64,000 nucleotides of DNA, from contig NZ_CP174509.1 in NCBI RefSeq assembly GCF_045920555.1, positions 2,852,001 through 2,916,000 on the forward strand, in the 5' to 3' direction. Made by a program: the position numbers and the translations under genes. Below are positions 62,851-64,000 of this stretch, one piece after another. The notes below the pieces were generated by a model, which worked only from the letters and a program-made list of their open reading frames with translations, made no database searches and was not told the DNA's origin. Source of the stretch: Pseudalkalibacillus sp045920555. Its GTDB lineage: Bacteria > Bacillota > Bacilli > Bacillales > Fictibacillaceae. The first letter of the stretch is position 1. Each line of letters begins with the position of its first letter.

Positions 62851-63016
62851 CACCTAAGAAAAGTATAACTTTTCAGCAAAATGGAAATTGACGTTGTAGA
62901 AAAGTTTAAGTCCCTAGTAATCGCAAGGGCCATTAGGTCATCCTTTAGGGCTATGGCAACCTGCGCCAATAGCTTGACTTTTCCAAGGTTTCTTTAATTT
63001 ACTGCTGATTTTAATT

Positions 63017-63033
63017 TTGGCACGATTATTGCA
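63017..63033 (+). promoter_or_regulatory. Sigma-54 (-24/-12) promoter, perfect consensus
   Basis: TTGGCACG (63017-63024) and TTGCA (63029-63033), GG and GC ten bases apart, 75 bases before the dehydrogenase GTG. Confidence 0.9.
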
Positions 63034-63108
63034 TCTATAATAAATAAAGGGCTGAGGTCGTTTTCCCTTGAAAATTAAAAACCATTTTATTATGAAAGGA
63101 GGGATGAC

Positions 63109-64000
63109 GTGAGTCAATTGGTGTATTTGCCTCAGGATATCGAGGAAGAGGGAAAAAATCATTTATTAGAAAAAGGTTACAAAATCAAAATAGGCTCTGA
63201 TTTGGCTCAAGAAACTCTAATGGAAGAAATTAAAGATTGTGATGCCGTATTAACCAGATCCATGGCCGTCATTAGGAAAAATGTGATCGAAGCAGGTGAA
63301 AATCTGAAAGTTATCGCTAAATATGGGGTGGGTCTGGACAATATCGATATTGAAGCGGCTACTGAACGAGGTATATTTGTTACGAATACACCAGAGGCAA
63401 ATGCGAATGCTGTAGCTGAACATGTAATGGCATTGATTCTATCTTTGTCCAAAAACTTACGGTTGGCTGACCGTGAACTACGGAATGGACATTATGGTAT
63501 CCGTAACCAACCGTTCGGCATCGACCTCGAAGGAAAGACCTTAGGGATTATTGGGCTTGGAAGAATCGGAACAATACTTGCGAAAAAGGCTTATCATGGC
63601 TTTGACATGAAGATCATCGGTTACGACCCTTATGTGTCAGCCAAACCGAAACTGGAGTTCGAAGTCGTAACGGATTTGGAATGGGTATTCAGAAATTCTG
63701 ATGTTATCAGCCTTCACGTTCCTTTAACGAATACAACAAAAGGTGCAATAGGGAGTCAGGAGTTTTCCTGGATGAAATCCTCAGCCTATTTTGTTAACGC
63801 TTCCAGGGGTGGCATTGTAAACGAACATGATTTAGTTAAAGCTTTGCAAGGAGGTAAAATCGCCGGAGCTGGGATTGATGTGTTTGAAGTTGAGCCTCCA
63901 GACGCAGGGAATCCTCTTTTTCAATTGGATAATGTCATTGTAACGCCTCATAATGCTGCTCTGACGAAGGAAGGTTCGGTTCGTATGGCTGTACATGCGG
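63109..64000 (+). CDS. D-2-hydroxyacid dehydrogenase, SerA-like (partial, runs off the window)
   Basis: The first 297 residues of an NAD-dependent hydroxyacid dehydrogenase. YGVGLDNIDIEAATERGIFV, the Rossmann motif GIIGLGRIGTILAKKA, the active-site Arg in NASRGGIVNEHDLV, Glu in VFEVEPPDAGNP and catalytic His in VTPHNAALT. AAAGGAGGG precedes the GTG; an overlapping ATG is out of frame. The gene continues past the window end. It is the first gene behind a sigma-54 promoter, so the PrpR-type regulator upstream should control it. Use of a 2-oxo or hydroxy acid is likely. Confidence 0.9.
   Translation, partial: MSQLVYLPQDIEEEGKNHLLEKGYKIKIGSDLAQETLMEEIKDCDAVLTRSMAVIRKNVIEAGENLKVIAKYGVGLDNIDIEAATERGIFVTNTPEANANAVAEHVMALILSLSKNLRLADRELRNGHYGIRNQPFGIDLEGKTLGIIGLGRIGTILAKKAYHGFDMKIIGYDPYVSAKPKLEFEVVTDLEWVFRNSDVISLHVPLTNTTKGAIGSQEFSWMKSSAYFVNASRGGIVNEHDLVKALQGGKIAGAGIDVFEVEPPDAGNPLFQLDNVIVTPHNAALTKEGSVRMAVHA

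Noticed and set aside
1..64000. CRISPR arrays, tRNA and rRNA genes
   Set aside because: I saw no regularly spaced direct repeats and no tRNA or rRNA signature sequences anywhere in the window.

Overview
The window looks like the chromosome of a low-GC, endospore-forming Bacillaceae. Evidence: AT-rich codon use, strong AGGAGG-type ribosome sites, TTGACA/TATAAT promoters, a complete des-desK-desR cold-sensing locus, a Spo0E-like phosphatase and a holin-like type I toxin. I cannot name genus or species from sequence alone.

Most of the window is a series of self-contained catabolic modules for amino acids and their N-conjugates, each with its own transporter and regulator. 0-13 kb: a YeiH-type exporter, an uptake/amidase operon (amidohydrolase, Na+ symporter, M20 amidase, APC permease) and a taurine dissimilation operon (xsc, a new Cys-rich mini-gene, ald, tpa), closed by a GntR/HutC regulator. 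The same operator-like element lies just downstream of the -10 box at three promoters (uptake operon, xsc, gntR), so the two operons are probably one regulon for taurine or taurine conjugates. 13.8-17.3 kb: PPDK regulatory protein and pyruvate phosphate dikinase behind a CcpN-like site. 17.4-21.1 kb (minus strand): YVTN propeller-cupredoxin lipoprotein, anti-sigma factor, ECF sigma factor and a Yx(FWY)xxD lipoprotein. 22-27.5 kb: a D-amino-acid module (YheO/DauR-like regulator, D-threonine aldolase/D-serine dehydratase-like PLP enzyme, M20 deacylase, RidA, DUF3311 protein, Na+ symporter). 27.5-33 kb: a decayed zone with radC, ligD and M20 remnants around an intact permease-M20 pair, then a type I toxin/antisense locus with a relic second copy at 13.2 kb.

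33-39.9 kb: small sporulation-related genes, des-desK-desR, a DUF1259 relic, a VOC protein and an IS1182-type transposase remnant. 40-44.6 kb: an N-acylamino-acid racemase module (AmhX-like M20 hydrolase and RpiR regulator, divergent from a YfcC transporter and an NSAR/OSBS-type enolase). 45.1-52.9 kb: a sigma-54 activator followed at once by a -24/-12 promoter and a YfcC-M20-threonine dehydratase-enolase-aminotransferase operon. 53.4-54 kb: a radC/M20 fragment chimera. 54.1-59.9 kb: IclR regulator divergent from two DDAH-type hydrolases, an AAT permease and a RocB-like M20 protein (arginine or methylarginine use). 60.8-64 kb: a PrpR-type sigma-54 activator and, behind a perfect -24/-12 promoter, a 2-hydroxyacid dehydrogenase that runs off the window.

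Six intact and three broken M20-family genes, two enolase-superfamily racemases and seven transporters in 64 kb mark the region as a scavenging island for acylated, carbamoylated, D- and methylated amino acids. The most interesting leads are the shared GntR operator joining conjugate uptake to taurine breakdown, the Cys-rich mini-gene inside that operon, a possible circularly permuted cupredoxin, the type I toxin-antitoxin pair and the two sigma-54 circuits.
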